Assembly: GCA_022822785.1 (NCBI GenBank)
Contig: JAJEAL010000043.1
Coordinates: 1 to 56,824, forward strand
Origin: Candidatus Poribacteria bacterium
GTDB lineage: Bacteria; Poribacteria; WGA-4E; PCPOR2b
DNA: 56,824 bases
Reading direction: 5' to 3'
In this document: positions 8,043 to 16,397 of the stretch, one piece after another
Layout of the letters: each line of letters opens with the position of its first letter
How positions within the stretch are numbered: the stretch's first letter is position 1
Notes under the pieces: model-generated
Database searches by the model: none
The model's input: the letters and a program-made list of their open reading frames with translations, nothing else
Told to the model about the DNA's origin: nothing
Made by a program: the position numbers and the translations under genes

Positions 8043-9170
8043 ATGATCGAATATATCTGCGACCAATGCAACACAACATACCGTATCGAGACGCTCCGAT
8101 ACAGATGCGACTGCGGTGGACCGCTTCAACTCAAGCAAGCGGGCACCGGGTTTTCTATTGACCGAGTCACGGTAGAAGACAGTACGCTTTGGCGGTATCG
8201 CCATGCCTTGCCAGTTACCGATGCCGCCTCCGTAATCTCGCTCGGCGAAGGGATGACGCCGCTTGTATCGTTTGATAGTCCCGAACATGACCATCGGGTG
8301 AAATTGGATTTCGTCTGTCCCACAGGTTCATACAAGGACCGGGGCGCTGCTGTCCTGCTGTCCAAGGTCAAGGAGCTCGGCGTCGAAGCGGTTGTCGAGG
8401 ATTCGTCTGGGAACGCGGGGGCAGCCATCGCAGCGTATAGTGCAAAGGCAGGGATTGACTGCACAATCTACTGTCCGGCGGCCACCTCGAAAGGGAAGCT
8501 CGCACAGATTTCGATGTACGGTGCGAGGCTAAAGCTGATCGAAGGGAATCGCGCGGCGACGACGCAAGCGGTGCTCGAAGCGGCGGAGACCACCTATTAC
8601 GCCTCGCACAACTGGAATCCCTTCTTTCTAGAAGGCACAAAGACCATCGCCTTCGAGATCGCAGAGCAGCTCAGTTGGGAAGCACCAGACCATGTCATCT
8701 GTCCGATCGGGTTTGGTAGCGTCTATATAGGGTTATTTATCGGGTTTCAGGAACTTCAAGCGCAAGGGATTATCACTAAGATCCCCCGCTTGCTCGGTGT
8801 TCAATCCGCTGCGTGTTGCCCGGTTTATAAGGCGTATTCCGAAAACCGGGCGCAGGTCGAAAGGGCGCCCCAAACTAATGAGACCCTTGCGGAAGGCATC
8901 ACGTCGGAGCTGCCCATCCGTGGGGATACGATTATGAGGGCACTCCGCGAGACCAACGGCGCGATTACGGTTGTTGATGAGCCGGAGATTGAGTTTGGGG
9001 TTAAGGCACTCGCTTCAAAGGGTATCTATGTCGAACCCACCTCCGCTGTTATCGTCAAAGCGTTTGATAAGTTTGTGGAATCGGGAATTATCCGTGCTGC
9101 GGATAGCACCGTCTCCATCCTGACAGGTTCAGGTTTGAAGGCGACCGATAAACTGATGAAAATTGCGTGA
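8043..9170 (+). CDS. thrC: Threonine synthase-like PLP enzyme
   Basis: A 375-residue fold-type II PLP enzyme. An N-terminal zinc ribbon (C6, C9, C22, C24) precedes the catalytic core; PTGSYKDRG places the PLP lysine at Lys98, SSGNAG is the substrate/phosphate loop and SILTGSGLK closes the active site. Threonine synthase converts O-phosphohomoserine to threonine; cysteate synthase-like or diaminopropionate-type side branches are alternatives within the fold. It starts at ATG 8043 behind AAAAAGAGGAAA. It is followed 21 bases later by an SDR and then by Kbl, so the three genes may form a threonine-linked operon. Confidence 0.75.
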   Translation: MIEYICDQCNTTYRIETLRYRCDCGGPLQLKQAGTGFSIDRVTVEDSTLWRYRHALPVTDAASVISLGEGMTPLVSFDSPEHDHRVKLDFVCPTGSYKDRGAAVLLSKVKELGVEAVVEDSSGNAGAAIAAYSAKAGIDCTIYCPAATSKGKLAQISMYGARLKLIEGNRAATTQAVLEAAETTYYASHNWNPFFLEGTKTIAFEIAEQLSWEAPDHVICPIGFGSVYIGLFIGFQELQAQGIITKIPRLLGVQSAACCPVYKAYSENRAQVERAPQTNETLAEGITSELPIRGDTIMRALRETNGAITVVDEPEIEFGVKALASKGIYVEPTSAVIVKAFDKFVESGIIRAADSTVSILTGSGLKATDKLMKIA

Positions 9171-9191
9171 GAGGATACGAGGAGATAGACA

Positions 9192-9956
9192 ATGGGTCAA
9201 TCCGAAGGGAAACTTCACAATCAGGTGGCGATTGTCACCGGTGCCGCTCAGGGGATGGGCGCCACGATTGCCGGACGTTTGGCGGCGGAAGGCGCGACGG
9301 TGGTCCTAAGCGACATCAATGCCGAAAAGGTCGCGCTGGTCGCTGAGAGTATAAACGCTGCTGCCGGGGACAGGGCCTTGGCGATGCGGACAGATGTCAC
9401 CAAGGAGGACGAGGTCGCTGAGATGGTCGAAACAACTGTCGAACACTGCGGGACTGTCGGTATTTTGGTCAATAATGCGGGCATCCTCTATCCCACCCGA
9501 ATTGACTACGTGACCAAAGCGGAGTGGGATGAAGTCCTTGATGTCAACCTGAATGGCAGCTTCCTCTGTTCAAAAGCGGTGCTACCGACTATGAAGGCGA
9601 ATAAATTTGGTCGCATCGTCAATATGTCCTCTTCCGCGGGGAGAAGCGTCAGTACGCTCGGTGGTGTCCATTACACCGCCGCCAAAGCGGGGGTCCTCGG
9701 CTTGACGCGAGGGATGGCAAAAGAGGTCGCGCCTTTTGGTATCACTGTCAACGCGGTCTGTCCCGGATTAATCGACACGGAGATGGCGCGGGAGAACTGT
9801 TCCCCTGAACAGTTACGCGCTTACGAAGAGAGTTTCCCGATTCCTAGATTGGGGACACCCGAAGAGGTTGCACAGCTGATAGTCTTTCTAGCGACGGATG
9901 CGGCGTATATCACAGGGGCAGCAATTGATATCAACGGCGGCGATTTAATGATGTAG
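9192..9956 (+). CDS. Short-chain dehydrogenase/reductase (FabG-like)
   Basis: A 254-residue classical SDR. The cofactor motif TGAAQGMG is near residues 17-24, NNAG near 94-97 and the catalytic S...YTAAK near 150-165, with a GG-x-x-x near the C-terminus as in FabG-like enzymes. ATG 9192 lies behind CGAGGAGATAGAC. Set between a threonine synthase-like gene and kbl, it occupies the place where a threonine 3-dehydrogenase (Tdh) often sits. It is not of the zinc-MDR Tdh family, so a Tdh role is only an inference from position. Confidence 0.75.
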   Translation: MGQSEGKLHNQVAIVTGAAQGMGATIAGRLAAEGATVVLSDINAEKVALVAESINAAAGDRALAMRTDVTKEDEVAEMVETTVEHCGTVGILVNNAGILYPTRIDYVTKAEWDEVLDVNLNGSFLCSKAVLPTMKANKFGRIVNMSSSAGRSVSTLGGVHYTAAKAGVLGLTRGMAKEVAPFGITVNAVCPGLIDTEMARENCSPEQLRAYEESFPIPRLGTPEEVAQLIVFLATDAAYITGAAIDINGGDLMM

Positions 9957-9960
9957 TATC

Positions 9961-9975
9961 GGGGCAAGATGCCCC
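9961..9975. repeat. Short GGGGCA hairpin
   Basis: GGGGCA-AGA-TGCCCC lies just after the SDR stop codon and before the kbl ribosome site. It has no U-run. It may be an intra-operon processing or attenuation hairpin, or a fragment of a dispersed repeat. Confidence 0.4.
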
Positions 9976-10018
9976 TCCTACATTATTGTCTGTCGTTTAT
10001 CCAAATGGAGGATACGGA

Positions 10019-11203
10019 ATGATTGGTACGATGAAAGCGCACTTGAGGGCGCAGCTCAAGGACATTGAGGAGAGCGGGTTATATAAACGGGAGCGGATTA
10101 TCACTAGTCCACAGCAGGCACGCATTAATGTTCAGACCGGCGAAACTGTCCTCAATATGTGTGCGAACAACTACCTTGGCTTGTCAAACCACCCGGAGAT
10201 TATCCAAGCGGCGAAGGAGGGGGTAGACCGGTGGGGACACGGGTTGTCGTCCGTGCGCTTTATCTGCGGGACGCAGTCCATCCACCGAACCTTGGAGGAG
10301 AACATCTCCGAACTCCTCGGCACGGAGGATACCATCCTGTACACCTCCTGTTTCGACGCAAATGGGGGGCTGTTTGAGACGCTGCTGACCGAGGAGGATG
10401 CAGTACTCAGCGACGAGCTGAACCACGCCAGCATCATTGACGGGATCCGGCTGTGCAAAGCGAAGCGTTTCCGTTTCAAGAATTCCGACATGGGAGACTT
10501 GGAAGCCACGCTCAAAGATGCTCAGGACTCGCGCTTTCGACTGATCGCAACGGACGGCGTATTCTCAATGGACGGCACTATCGCTAACCTACAGGATCTC
10601 TGCGACCTCGCGGATAAACATGACGCGCTAGTCATGATCGACGATTCGCACGCCACCGGATTTATGGGGAAAACGGGGAAAGGGACGCACGAGTTCCGCG
10701 ACGTTCTGGGCAGGATCGACATTATCACCAGCACGCTCGGCAAGGCGCTCGGCGGCGCCAGCGGCGGGTTCACAAGCGGCAGGAGCGAAATTATTGAGAT
10801 GCTGCGCCAACGTTCACGGCCCTATCTGTTTTCCAACACCGTTGCTCCCAGCATCGTCAGTGCGTCTCTGAAGGCGCTTGAAATGATAACAGCGTCCACC
10901 GCGCTGCGGGACAAGCTGGAGGAGAATACCCGTTACTTCCGAGCAAAGATGGCGGAGGTAGGATTTGATATGCCGGACGGTTCCCATCCCATCGTACCGA
11001 TTATGCTTGGGGATGCGAAAGTGGCGCAACAGATGGCGGCGCGAATGCTTGAAAAAGGGGTATACGTGATAGGGTTCTTCTACCCTGTTGTTCCCGAAGG
11101 TACGGCCCGGATCCGGACCCAAATCTCCGCTGCACATTCGATCGAAGACCTCGATTTTGCTGTCAGGATGTTCGCCGAAGTTAAGGGGGAGTTTGGAGTG
11201 TAG
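10019..11203 (+). CDS. kbl: Glycine C-acetyltransferase (2-amino-3-ketobutyrate CoA ligase)
   Basis: A 394-residue PLP enzyme of the alpha-oxoamine synthase family, which cleaves 2-amino-3-ketobutyrate with CoA to glycine and acetyl-CoA. It closely follows E. coli Kbl: [48 protein letters not shown] and the PLP-lysine motif [15 protein letters not shown] 10019 is chosen over an upstream in-frame TTG because GGAGG at 10007 is correctly spaced for it and the length then matches the usual 398 residues. Its usual partner Tdh is absent here and an SDR precedes it. Confidence 0.9.
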   Translation: MIGTMKAHLRAQLKDIEESGLYKRERIITSPQQARINVQTGETVLNMCANNYLGLSNHPEIIQAAKEGVDRWGHGLSSVRFICGTQSIHRTLEENISELLGTEDTILYTSCFDANGGLFETLLTEEDAVLSDELNHASIIDGIRLCKAKRFRFKNSDMGDLEATLKDAQDSRFRLIATDGVFSMDGTIANLQDLCDLADKHDALVMIDDSHATGFMGKTGKGTHEFRDVLGRIDIITSTLGKALGGASGGFTSGRSEIIEMLRQRSRPYLFSNTVAPSIVSASLKALEMITASTALRDKLEENTRYFRAKMAEVGFDMPDGSHPIVPIMLGDAKVAQQMAARMLEKGVYVIGFFYPVVPEGTARIRTQISAAHSIEDLDFAVRMFAEVKGEFGV

Positions 11204-11292
11204 TCATTACGGCGGTCAGGCGCCTCCACTGCTCTCTTTTATCTTAGCGCTAATCTCTCTTAGGCTGATGTCGATGGAATAGCCCAATAATC

Positions 11293-11332
11293 TTGCTTTT
11301 TCAACGCTCTTCGGGGTATACTTAGGATATAC
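11293..11332 (+). promoter_or_regulatory. Predicted mazEF promoter with overlapping inverted repeat
   Basis: TTGCTT at 11293-11298 and TATACT at 11317-11322 are 18 bases apart. An imperfect inverted repeat, GTATAC-TTAGG-ATATAC, covers the -10 region (11316-11332). That is where an autorepressing MazE-MazF complex would be expected to bind. Confidence 0.45.
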
Positions 11333-11358
11333 ATTTAACACCTTTGAGAGGGCTAGCT

Positions 11359-11607
11359 ATGTTGAGTAAAGTTCAGAAATGGGGAAATAGCCAAGGGCTT
11401 CGGTTGACAAAGGCGCTTCTCCGGGAAGTCCAGATACATGTGGGTGATGAAGTTAATGTTTCGGTCCAGGAAGGGCGAATTATCATTGAACCTGTCACTA
11501 AGGTGCGCGGCAGGTATGATTTGAAAGAATTAGTGTCGAGGATGCCCCAAGAGTATCGTGCCGAGGAAATAGACTGGGGTGAGCCTATTGGGAAGGAAGT
11601 GTGGTAA
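11359..11607 (+). CDS. mazE: MazE/AbrB-type antitoxin
   Basis: An 82-residue antitoxin. The SpoVT/AbrB swapped-hairpin domain is at residues 1-50 (VQKWGNSQGLRLTKALL, then GDEVNV and GRIIIEPV). The acidic, flexible C-terminus (about 50-82, ending GEPIGKEVW) is the part that blocks MazF in known pairs. ATG 11359 is preferred to a TTG five codons upstream because MLSKVQKWG is the standard family start. The stop codon directly abuts the toxin's start, so the two are translationally coupled. Confidence 0.88.
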   Translation: MLSKVQKWGNSQGLRLTKALLREVQIHVGDEVNVSVQEGRIIIEPVTKVRGRYDLKELVSRMPQEYRAEEIDWGEPIGKEVW

Positions 11608-11952
11608 GTGTCCCAATATATTCCTGAAAAAGGGGATTTTGTGGTTTTAACCTTTGACCCGCAGGCACGACACGAACAACACGGACACCGCCCCGCATTG
11701 GTGGTCAGCCACACGCTCTTCAATAGGCATACTGGATTGGCTATGGTATGTCCAATAACCAACACGCAAAGGAATATCCCATTTCACGTGCCGGTTTCCG
11801 ACGCCGCCTCCCGTACTCGATATATTATGGTTGAACAAATCAAGGCTGTCGATTATGTAAGTCGAAGGGTGAGGTTTATTGAGAAAGCTCACCAATCCGT
11901 CCTCGACGAGGTCTTGAGCGTTTTAGACGCGTGCCTATACGAGCCCGTCTAG
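11608..11952 (+). CDS. mazF: MazF-type endoribonuclease toxin
   Basis: A 114-residue PemK/MazF toxin that cuts single-stranded mRNA at short sequences. It shows the family landmarks: KGDFVVLTFDP near the start, GHRPALVVS with the catalytic-type Arg28, and VCPITNTQR with Thr51, matching the Arg and Thr used by E. coli MazF. GTG at 11608 begins directly after the mazE stop with no spacer. Being intact beside its antitoxin, it is probably a functional toxin-antitoxin pair. Confidence 0.9.
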   Translation: MSQYIPEKGDFVVLTFDPQARHEQHGHRPALVVSHTLFNRHTGLAMVCPITNTQRNIPFHVPVSDAASRTRYIMVEQIKAVDYVSRRVRFIEKAHQSVLDEVLSVLDACLYEPV

Positions 11953-12092
11953 CGGGGTGATGATACAATCGATAAATAGGATTTGTCCCCGCTTACTATA
12001 AATTCTACAATTACGACCGAGGTGTCTGCCTATACATATCGCTCATTCAATCAAGAGTGTCGTGAAAATCCTTAGACAGAAAGGAAAATACA

Positions 12093-12914
12093 TTGAGAAT
12101 TATTGACCCACACGTTCATGTCTGGAAAAACGATCCGCAGTTCCCGTGGGCGCCTGAAACTACCAGTCCACCGACCGATGATGCCACACCGGAGATGTTG
12201 CTGGAGTTGATGAATGCCAACGGCGTTGAGAAAACGGTACTGGTGCAGGTCATCCATTATCGTTGGGACAACAGTTACGCCGCCAAAGCGATAAAAGACT
12301 ATCCCGATAAGTTCATGGCAGTCTGCCGGATTAACCCAGAGGATCCCGACGCGCCAGACCATCTAAGTTACTGGGTTGAGGAGCACGGCATCCACGGCGT
12401 CCGCCTCAGTCCGTCTGGCGGTGCTACCAACGATTGGTTCACCGGTCCATTGATGGATCCAATCTTCAGTCGTGCGGAAGCGCTGAGTGTTCCGATGCTC
12501 ATTTTGACCGGCGTTGATCGGATGCCTGACCTAGCGAGAATCTTAGACCGGCACAGTGACCTTGATGTCTGCATCGACCACATGGCAAGCGCACCGCCGG
12601 ATGACCCGGAAAAGCAACAATTACTCCTAGACATGGCGCGATACCCACGGGTCTACGTCAAAATTAGCCACACCTGGTCGGCTTCCGATAGTGAATATCC
12701 GTGGACGGATACGCACGACTTGGTGAAGAAGGTCTATCAGGCGTTTGGGGGACAGCGCATCATGTGGGGGACGGACTGGCCCGTCTGCTTGAGCAACGCG
12801 ACCTACGCGCAGACCCTGTCCGTCGTCCGAGACGAGATGGACTTTTTCGCGCCCGAAGATCGGGAGTGGATCTTGGGCAAAACCGCGCTGCAGCTCTGGA
12901 ACTTTGGCGAATAG
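12093..12914 (+). CDS. Amidohydrolase family 2 protein (TIM-barrel metal hydrolase)
   Basis: A 273-residue amidohydrolase-2 family protein (COG3618-like, the group containing lactonases and decarboxylases). The metal-binding start IIDPHVHVW (His7, His9) is followed by HGIHGVRLSP, VCIDHMAS and the C-terminal WGTDWPV with the conserved Asp. The start is TTG 12093 behind GAAAGGAAAA; no better start exists before the metal motif. Likely substrates are sugar lactones or related cyclic acids, but this cannot be fixed from sequence. Confidence 0.75.
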   Translation: MRIIDPHVHVWKNDPQFPWAPETTSPPTDDATPEMLLELMNANGVEKTVLVQVIHYRWDNSYAAKAIKDYPDKFMAVCRINPEDPDAPDHLSYWVEEHGIHGVRLSPSGGATNDWFTGPLMDPIFSRAEALSVPMLILTGVDRMPDLARILDRHSDLDVCIDHMASAPPDDPEKQQLLLDMARYPRVYVKISHTWSASDSEYPWTDTHDLVKKVYQAFGGQRIMWGTDWPVCLSNATYAQTLSVVRDEMDFFAPEDREWILGKTALQLWNFGE

Positions 12915-12996
12915 GGGCTATTTTTAGGAACGCGCTGGGGGCGCTGCTTCGCACGATAAACACTCGTAACGTCTGACAGGAAAGGAGGCATCTACC

Positions 12997-13371
12997 ATGC
13001 CATTTTGTCCGGAATGTAAGGCTGAGTACACCGCAGCTGTTTCAATCTGTGTCGATTGTCAAGTCGCATTGGTGCCGAAAAGCCTACCGGCAGATACCGT
13101 TAGATACGTCGATTGGGAAGTTATTCAGGAGATCCCCAACGAATTTGTCGGCAACCTAATCAAAGGCGTGCTGGAGGGCGAAGGGGTTGACGCGGTGGTA
13201 CGGCCATACGAGATTACCGCGCTCGCCGGGATCCGACTTGAATCCGAATGGGGCGAGGTGCTTGTCCACGCGGATCAGGCGGAAGCGGCGAAAACGATGG
13301 TTCAAGACTACCTCGCCAACCTTTCCGCGGATGACGTCGAAAACGGTGACACCGATTCAGAAGATGCCTAA
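12997..13371 (+). CDS. Zinc-ribbon DUF2007 protein
   Basis: A 124-residue protein. A CPEC...CVDC zinc ribbon fills residues 4-21, and a DUF2007-like (putative signal-transducing) alpha/beta domain spans about 35-110 (WEVIQEIPNEFVGNLIKGVLEGEGVDAVV, then GEVLVHADQAEAA). The tail is acidic. ATG 12997 lies behind a strong AGGAAAGGAGG. The biochemical role of DUF2007 is not established. Confidence 0.75.
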   Translation: MPFCPECKAEYTAAVSICVDCQVALVPKSLPADTVRYVDWEVIQEIPNEFVGNLIKGVLEGEGVDAVVRPYEITALAGIRLESEWGEVLVHADQAEAAKTMVQDYLANLSADDVENGDTDSEDA

Positions 13372-13443
13372 GCGCAGGAAATCAGGATTTTGAAATCCCT
13401 TCTACGTGAGACCTGAATACCGCTGAAGCAGCCACGATTTGTA

Positions 13444-13472
13444 TTGACAAAGGCGGTGTCATTCGCTATAAT
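13444..13472 (+). promoter_or_regulatory. Consensus sigma70 promoter for the PorV-like gene
   Basis: Perfect TTGACA (13444-13449) and perfect TATAAT (13467-13472) with the ideal 17-base spacer. The predicted transcript has a leader of about 105 bases that includes the hairpin at 13518-13546. Confidence 0.85.
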
Positions 13473-13517
13473 GCCTCAGTCTTTTCTAAGCGGTTTACGG
13501 CAACAAATCGCCCAATA

Positions 13518-13546
13518 GAAACCGAGTTTTTATTGAATACTCGGTT
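13518..13546 (+). repeat. AACCGAGT hairpin repeat, copy 1, in an mRNA leader
   Basis: AACCGAGT (13520-13527) pairs with ACTCGGTT (13539-13546) around an 11-base loop. It matches the repeats near 18272 and 19491 and sits between the promoter and the PorV-like start, so it would be transcribed as a leader stem-loop. Confidence 0.65.
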
Positions 13547-13586
13547 GCCCTGAACATTTTACATTTGCCTCAATCTGGAGGATTGT

Positions 13587-14537
13587 TTGTCAGGATTTAA
13601 TCGATATCTCAGCCTTTTTATACTCTGCGGAATCGCACTCTATCCATGTGCCACAGCGGATAGCGCGGATATTCATGAGAACGTCGGGACACGGGCGATG
13701 ACGTTCCTGAAAATCGGTGTCGGTGCGAAAGCCATCGGCATGGGGGAGTCTCAGGTCGCAGACGCGGATGACCTGTATGCCACATACTGGAACCCGGCGG
13801 GACTCACCCAACTGCAGCGGCCACAACTCGGCCTCATGCACAACGAATGGTTCGAGGGGATTAACCACCAGTTTATCGGTTTTGCCCAGCCGATGGGGGA
13901 TGCAGGTACACTCGGCGCGAGTCTTATCTACCTCTCTTACGGTGAACTTGAGGGATACGACATTAATGAGAGTGGCGAACCGGTTAAGACGGAGAATTTC
14001 CGCCCTTATGACCTTGCCCTGATTGGTTCTTACGCTCGCCGGTTCGGGGCTGCGCTCTCTTTGGGCGCCAACGCCAAATGGGTCCGCGAAAAGATTGACG
14101 TCGAAAGTGCCCAAGCTGTCGCATTTGATATCGGAGGACTATACACTATCCTCAACAACGCACTCTCTCTCGGATTCAACGTCCAACATCTCGGCACCCA
14201 AGCCAAGTTCGTCGAGGAATCCTTTAGTCTGCCGCTCAACATCAAGGTCGGTGCGGCGTATAGATTGCTTGACGAAGCCTTTACCCTCACCGCTGACCTC
14301 AACCGTCCGAGTGACAATGACTCCACCGTTGGCGTGGGGGCGGCGTTTACCGCCTATGAACTGATCCACCTGCGGGCGGGTTACAAATATAAACTCGGCG
14401 GCAACGATTTGGGAACCGCATCCGGCATCACCAGCGGAATCGGATTCAGTGTGCAAGGTTTTCAACTTGACTACGCCTTTGTCTCGTTCGGCAAACTCGG
14501 CGATGTGCACCGATTCTCACTCATCTCAAATTTTTAG
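13587..14537 (+). CDS. PorV/PorQ-family outer-membrane beta-barrel protein
   Basis: A 316-residue outer-membrane protein with a signal peptide (LSLFILCGIALYPCATA). The motif GVGAKAIGMGESQVADADD...YATYWNPAGL at about residues 46-76 is the hallmark of the PorV/PorQ (UPF0164, FadL-like) family. Alternating beta strands follow, and the chain ends in Phe as expected for BAM-inserted barrels. PorV proteins help type IX secretion in Bacteroidota; homologues in other phyla are often just called PorV/PorQ proteins, so a secretion role here is unproven. TTG 13587 follows GGAGG by 6 bases. Confidence 0.75.
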   Translation: MSGFNRYLSLFILCGIALYPCATADSADIHENVGTRAMTFLKIGVGAKAIGMGESQVADADDLYATYWNPAGLTQLQRPQLGLMHNEWFEGINHQFIGFAQPMGDAGTLGASLIYLSYGELEGYDINESGEPVKTENFRPYDLALIGSYARRFGAALSLGANAKWVREKIDVESAQAVAFDIGGLYTILNNALSLGFNVQHLGTQAKFVEESFSLPLNIKVGAAYRLLDEAFTLTADLNRPSDNDSTVGVGAAFTAYELIHLRAGYKYKLGGNDLGTASGITSGIGFSVQGFQLDYAFVSFGKLGDVHRFSLISNF

Positions 14538-14589
14538 TAAAACATAGGAAAAAACTTCAAGGCTTATGTCAAAAGAGAGTGCTAAACAG

Positions 14590-14665
14590 TAAAGAAAACT
14601 GTAGGGGCAATCCCTTGTGTTTGCCTTTTTGGGCAGGTACAAGACCTGTCCCTACAGTTTCTTTT
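14590..14665. repeat. Inverted-repeat element with CTGTAGGG ends
   Basis: AAACTGTAGGG (14596-14606) pairs with CCCTACAGTTT (14650-14660), and GAAA/TTTC extends the stem. The interior has GCAATCCCTTGTG and AAGACCTGTC. It looks like a dispersed non-coding stem-loop repeat rather than part of a gene. Confidence 0.55.
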
Positions 14666-14720
14666 GCTCATTCTTTATATAAGCCAACTTCAAATCCCAA
14701 TCCCATCGGGAGTAGTGGGA

Positions 14721-14773
14721 CGAGCGGTTGGAAACCGCACCTACCGGTGGCGAAAGTGTTAGAATTCACTATA
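14721..14773 (-). repeat. Partial MITE-like element, inverted
   Basis: Reading the minus strand, TATAGTGAATTCTAA, then CACTTTCGCC and a GCGGTTTCCAACCGC hairpin match one half of the MITE family. No partner end was found upstream, so this is a truncated copy, 20 bases before the PhyH gene. Confidence 0.55.
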
Positions 14774-14792
14774 GTTAGAGGACATAGTTGTT

Positions 14793-15644
14793 ATGGATTT
14801 TGTTCAACTCACCGAAAAACAACGCCGAGACTTCGACGCAAACGGTTACCTTATCGTGCCGCAAGCGCTGGACAAGGCTACGGTTGATCGCCTAATCGAA
14901 GGCGGCGACCGACTGATGGAATCGTTTGAATACGAAGATTACTACGCGCATCGGCGTCACGGGCTTATCCAAGAGGAGGATGCCTTCGCCTCTCTCGTTA
15001 CGAACCCAAGCACGGTGCCGCTCATCGTTCAACTGCTCGGTCCCAACATCCATATCACCAACACCGCGCTGATTTATAAGCATCCCCAAGCGCCTGAAAC
15101 GCCCCCTTTCCGTAACTGGCACCGCGATGTTGGGGTCCACCTCGATCTCGGTCATCGGAGGCTCCCGCGTGTGGGATTAAAGGTCGGCTACTGCCTGACA
15201 GACTTCGCCGAACCCAACTCCGGTGCGACCATGTTTGTCCGTAAAAGCAACAACTTCAGCGAGCCGTTGCCTATCCCCAAGGGCAAAGTTGACCCACTGG
15301 AATACGACGAACCCATCCTACGTGCCGGAGACGCATTTTTATTCGAGAGCCGTACCTACCATGCCCCCGCGCTGAACTTCACCGATCAGGTCGCAAAGGT
15401 CGTCATCTACGGCTACCACTATCTCTGGGTCAGACCGGACTACTACCTTCGACACTATAACGGCAAACTGCAGCCGGAGGCGGCGCTGTTAGAAAAATTG
15501 GATGATGTCGGCAGGCAGCTCTTGGACGCAGCGGAGGGCACCGACGGCAGATCCGCACCCAACGGTATCCATTGGCCCCTGGTCGAGTGGGCGGAAGGTC
15601 ACAACGTCATGCCGGCGAAACAGACACAGGTCGTTGAGGTTTGA
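14793..15644 (+). CDS. Phytanoyl-CoA dioxygenase (PhyH) family protein
   Basis: A 283-residue Fe(II)/2-oxoglutarate oxygenase. The jelly-roll core shows the iron motif HRD (WHRDVGVHLD, about residue 109) and the distal His in RTYHAPALN, with a downstream strand for 2-oxoglutarate binding. The N-terminus (FDANGYLIVPQALDKATVDRL) is the standard PhyH opening. PhyH-family enzymes hydroxylate small molecules, lipids and natural products; the substrate is unknown. ATG 14793 follows GTTAGAGGACA. It is one of three related oxygenases in the window. Confidence 0.8.
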   Translation: MDFVQLTEKQRRDFDANGYLIVPQALDKATVDRLIEGGDRLMESFEYEDYYAHRRHGLIQEEDAFASLVTNPSTVPLIVQLLGPNIHITNTALIYKHPQAPETPPFRNWHRDVGVHLDLGHRRLPRVGLKVGYCLTDFAEPNSGATMFVRKSNNFSEPLPIPKGKVDPLEYDEPILRAGDAFLFESRTYHAPALNFTDQVAKVVIYGYHYLWVRPDYYLRHYNGKLQPEAALLEKLDDVGRQLLDAAEGTDGRSAPNGIHWPLVEWAEGHNVMPAKQTQVVEV

Positions 15645-15695
15645 AACAGCGTTAAACTCCCCGATAATCCCTTCCGAACGAAGTGTACCGCGCTT

Positions 15696-16397
15696 ATGAA
15701 CAAGGAAATCTATGTCCGTAAAATTTTCTCATCAATTGCGAAGCGGTACGACTTCTTGAATTCCTTGTTGAGTATGCGCCGCGACCGGGCGTGGCGAAAG
15801 TTCACGGTACAGATGAGTGAGGTGACACAGGGGAGCAAAGTCCTTGATGTCTGCACAGGAACAGGTGAACTCGCGCTTGCCTATGCCGACCACACCGGGG
15901 GCACCGCTGTCATTGGTACAGATTTCGTTTATGACATGCTCGCCGTTGGCAGGGATAAGGTCGTACAAGGGAGGCGGGCTAACGCTTTCATCCCGATCGA
16001 AGCGGATACCCTTGAACTTCCGTTTGCGGACGACACCTTTGACATCGTATCGGTCGGTTTCGGTATCCGCAATGTCGCTGACCTGCGGCGCGGTATTTGT
16101 GAAATGTGCCGGGTCGCTGTAACAAACGGACGGATCGCCATCCTTGAGTTCACACAGCCGACGACGCCTCTATTCCGCCATATCTACTACTTCTATTTCA
16201 AGGGACTGCTGCCGTGTATCGGAAACCTTATCTCAAGGAACAGGGAGGACGCCTACGGGTACCTGCCGGATTCTGTCATGCAGTTTCCGGATTGCGAGCA
16301 GCTCAAGGCAATCATGGAGGAGTGTGGCCTCACCGATGTCCGATTCTACCGGAAGACGCTAGGCATTGTTGCTATCCACATTGGACGAAAGAAATGA
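15696..16397 (+). CDS. ubiE: Demethylmenaquinone / ubiquinone C-methyltransferase
   Basis: A 233-residue class I SAM methyltransferase of the UbiE/MenG family, acting in quinone synthesis. Family landmarks: FSSIAKRYDFLNSLLSMRRDRAWR at the N-terminus, the SAM loop VLDVCTGTGELAL, GTDF, LPFADDTFDIVSVGFGIRN, and the late ILEFTQP. An enzyme methylating a menaquinone precursor is most likely in this kind of bacterium. Its TGA stop overlaps the ATG of the following lipoprotein gene (ATGA). Confidence 0.88.
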   Translation: MNKEIYVRKIFSSIAKRYDFLNSLLSMRRDRAWRKFTVQMSEVTQGSKVLDVCTGTGELALAYADHTGGTAVIGTDFVYDMLAVGRDKVVQGRRANAFIPIEADTLELPFADDTFDIVSVGFGIRNVADLRRGICEMCRVAVTNGRIAILEFTQPTTPLFRHIYYFYFKGLLPCIGNLISRNREDAYGYLPDSVMQFPDCEQLKAIMEECGLTDVRFYRKTLGIVAIHIGRKK

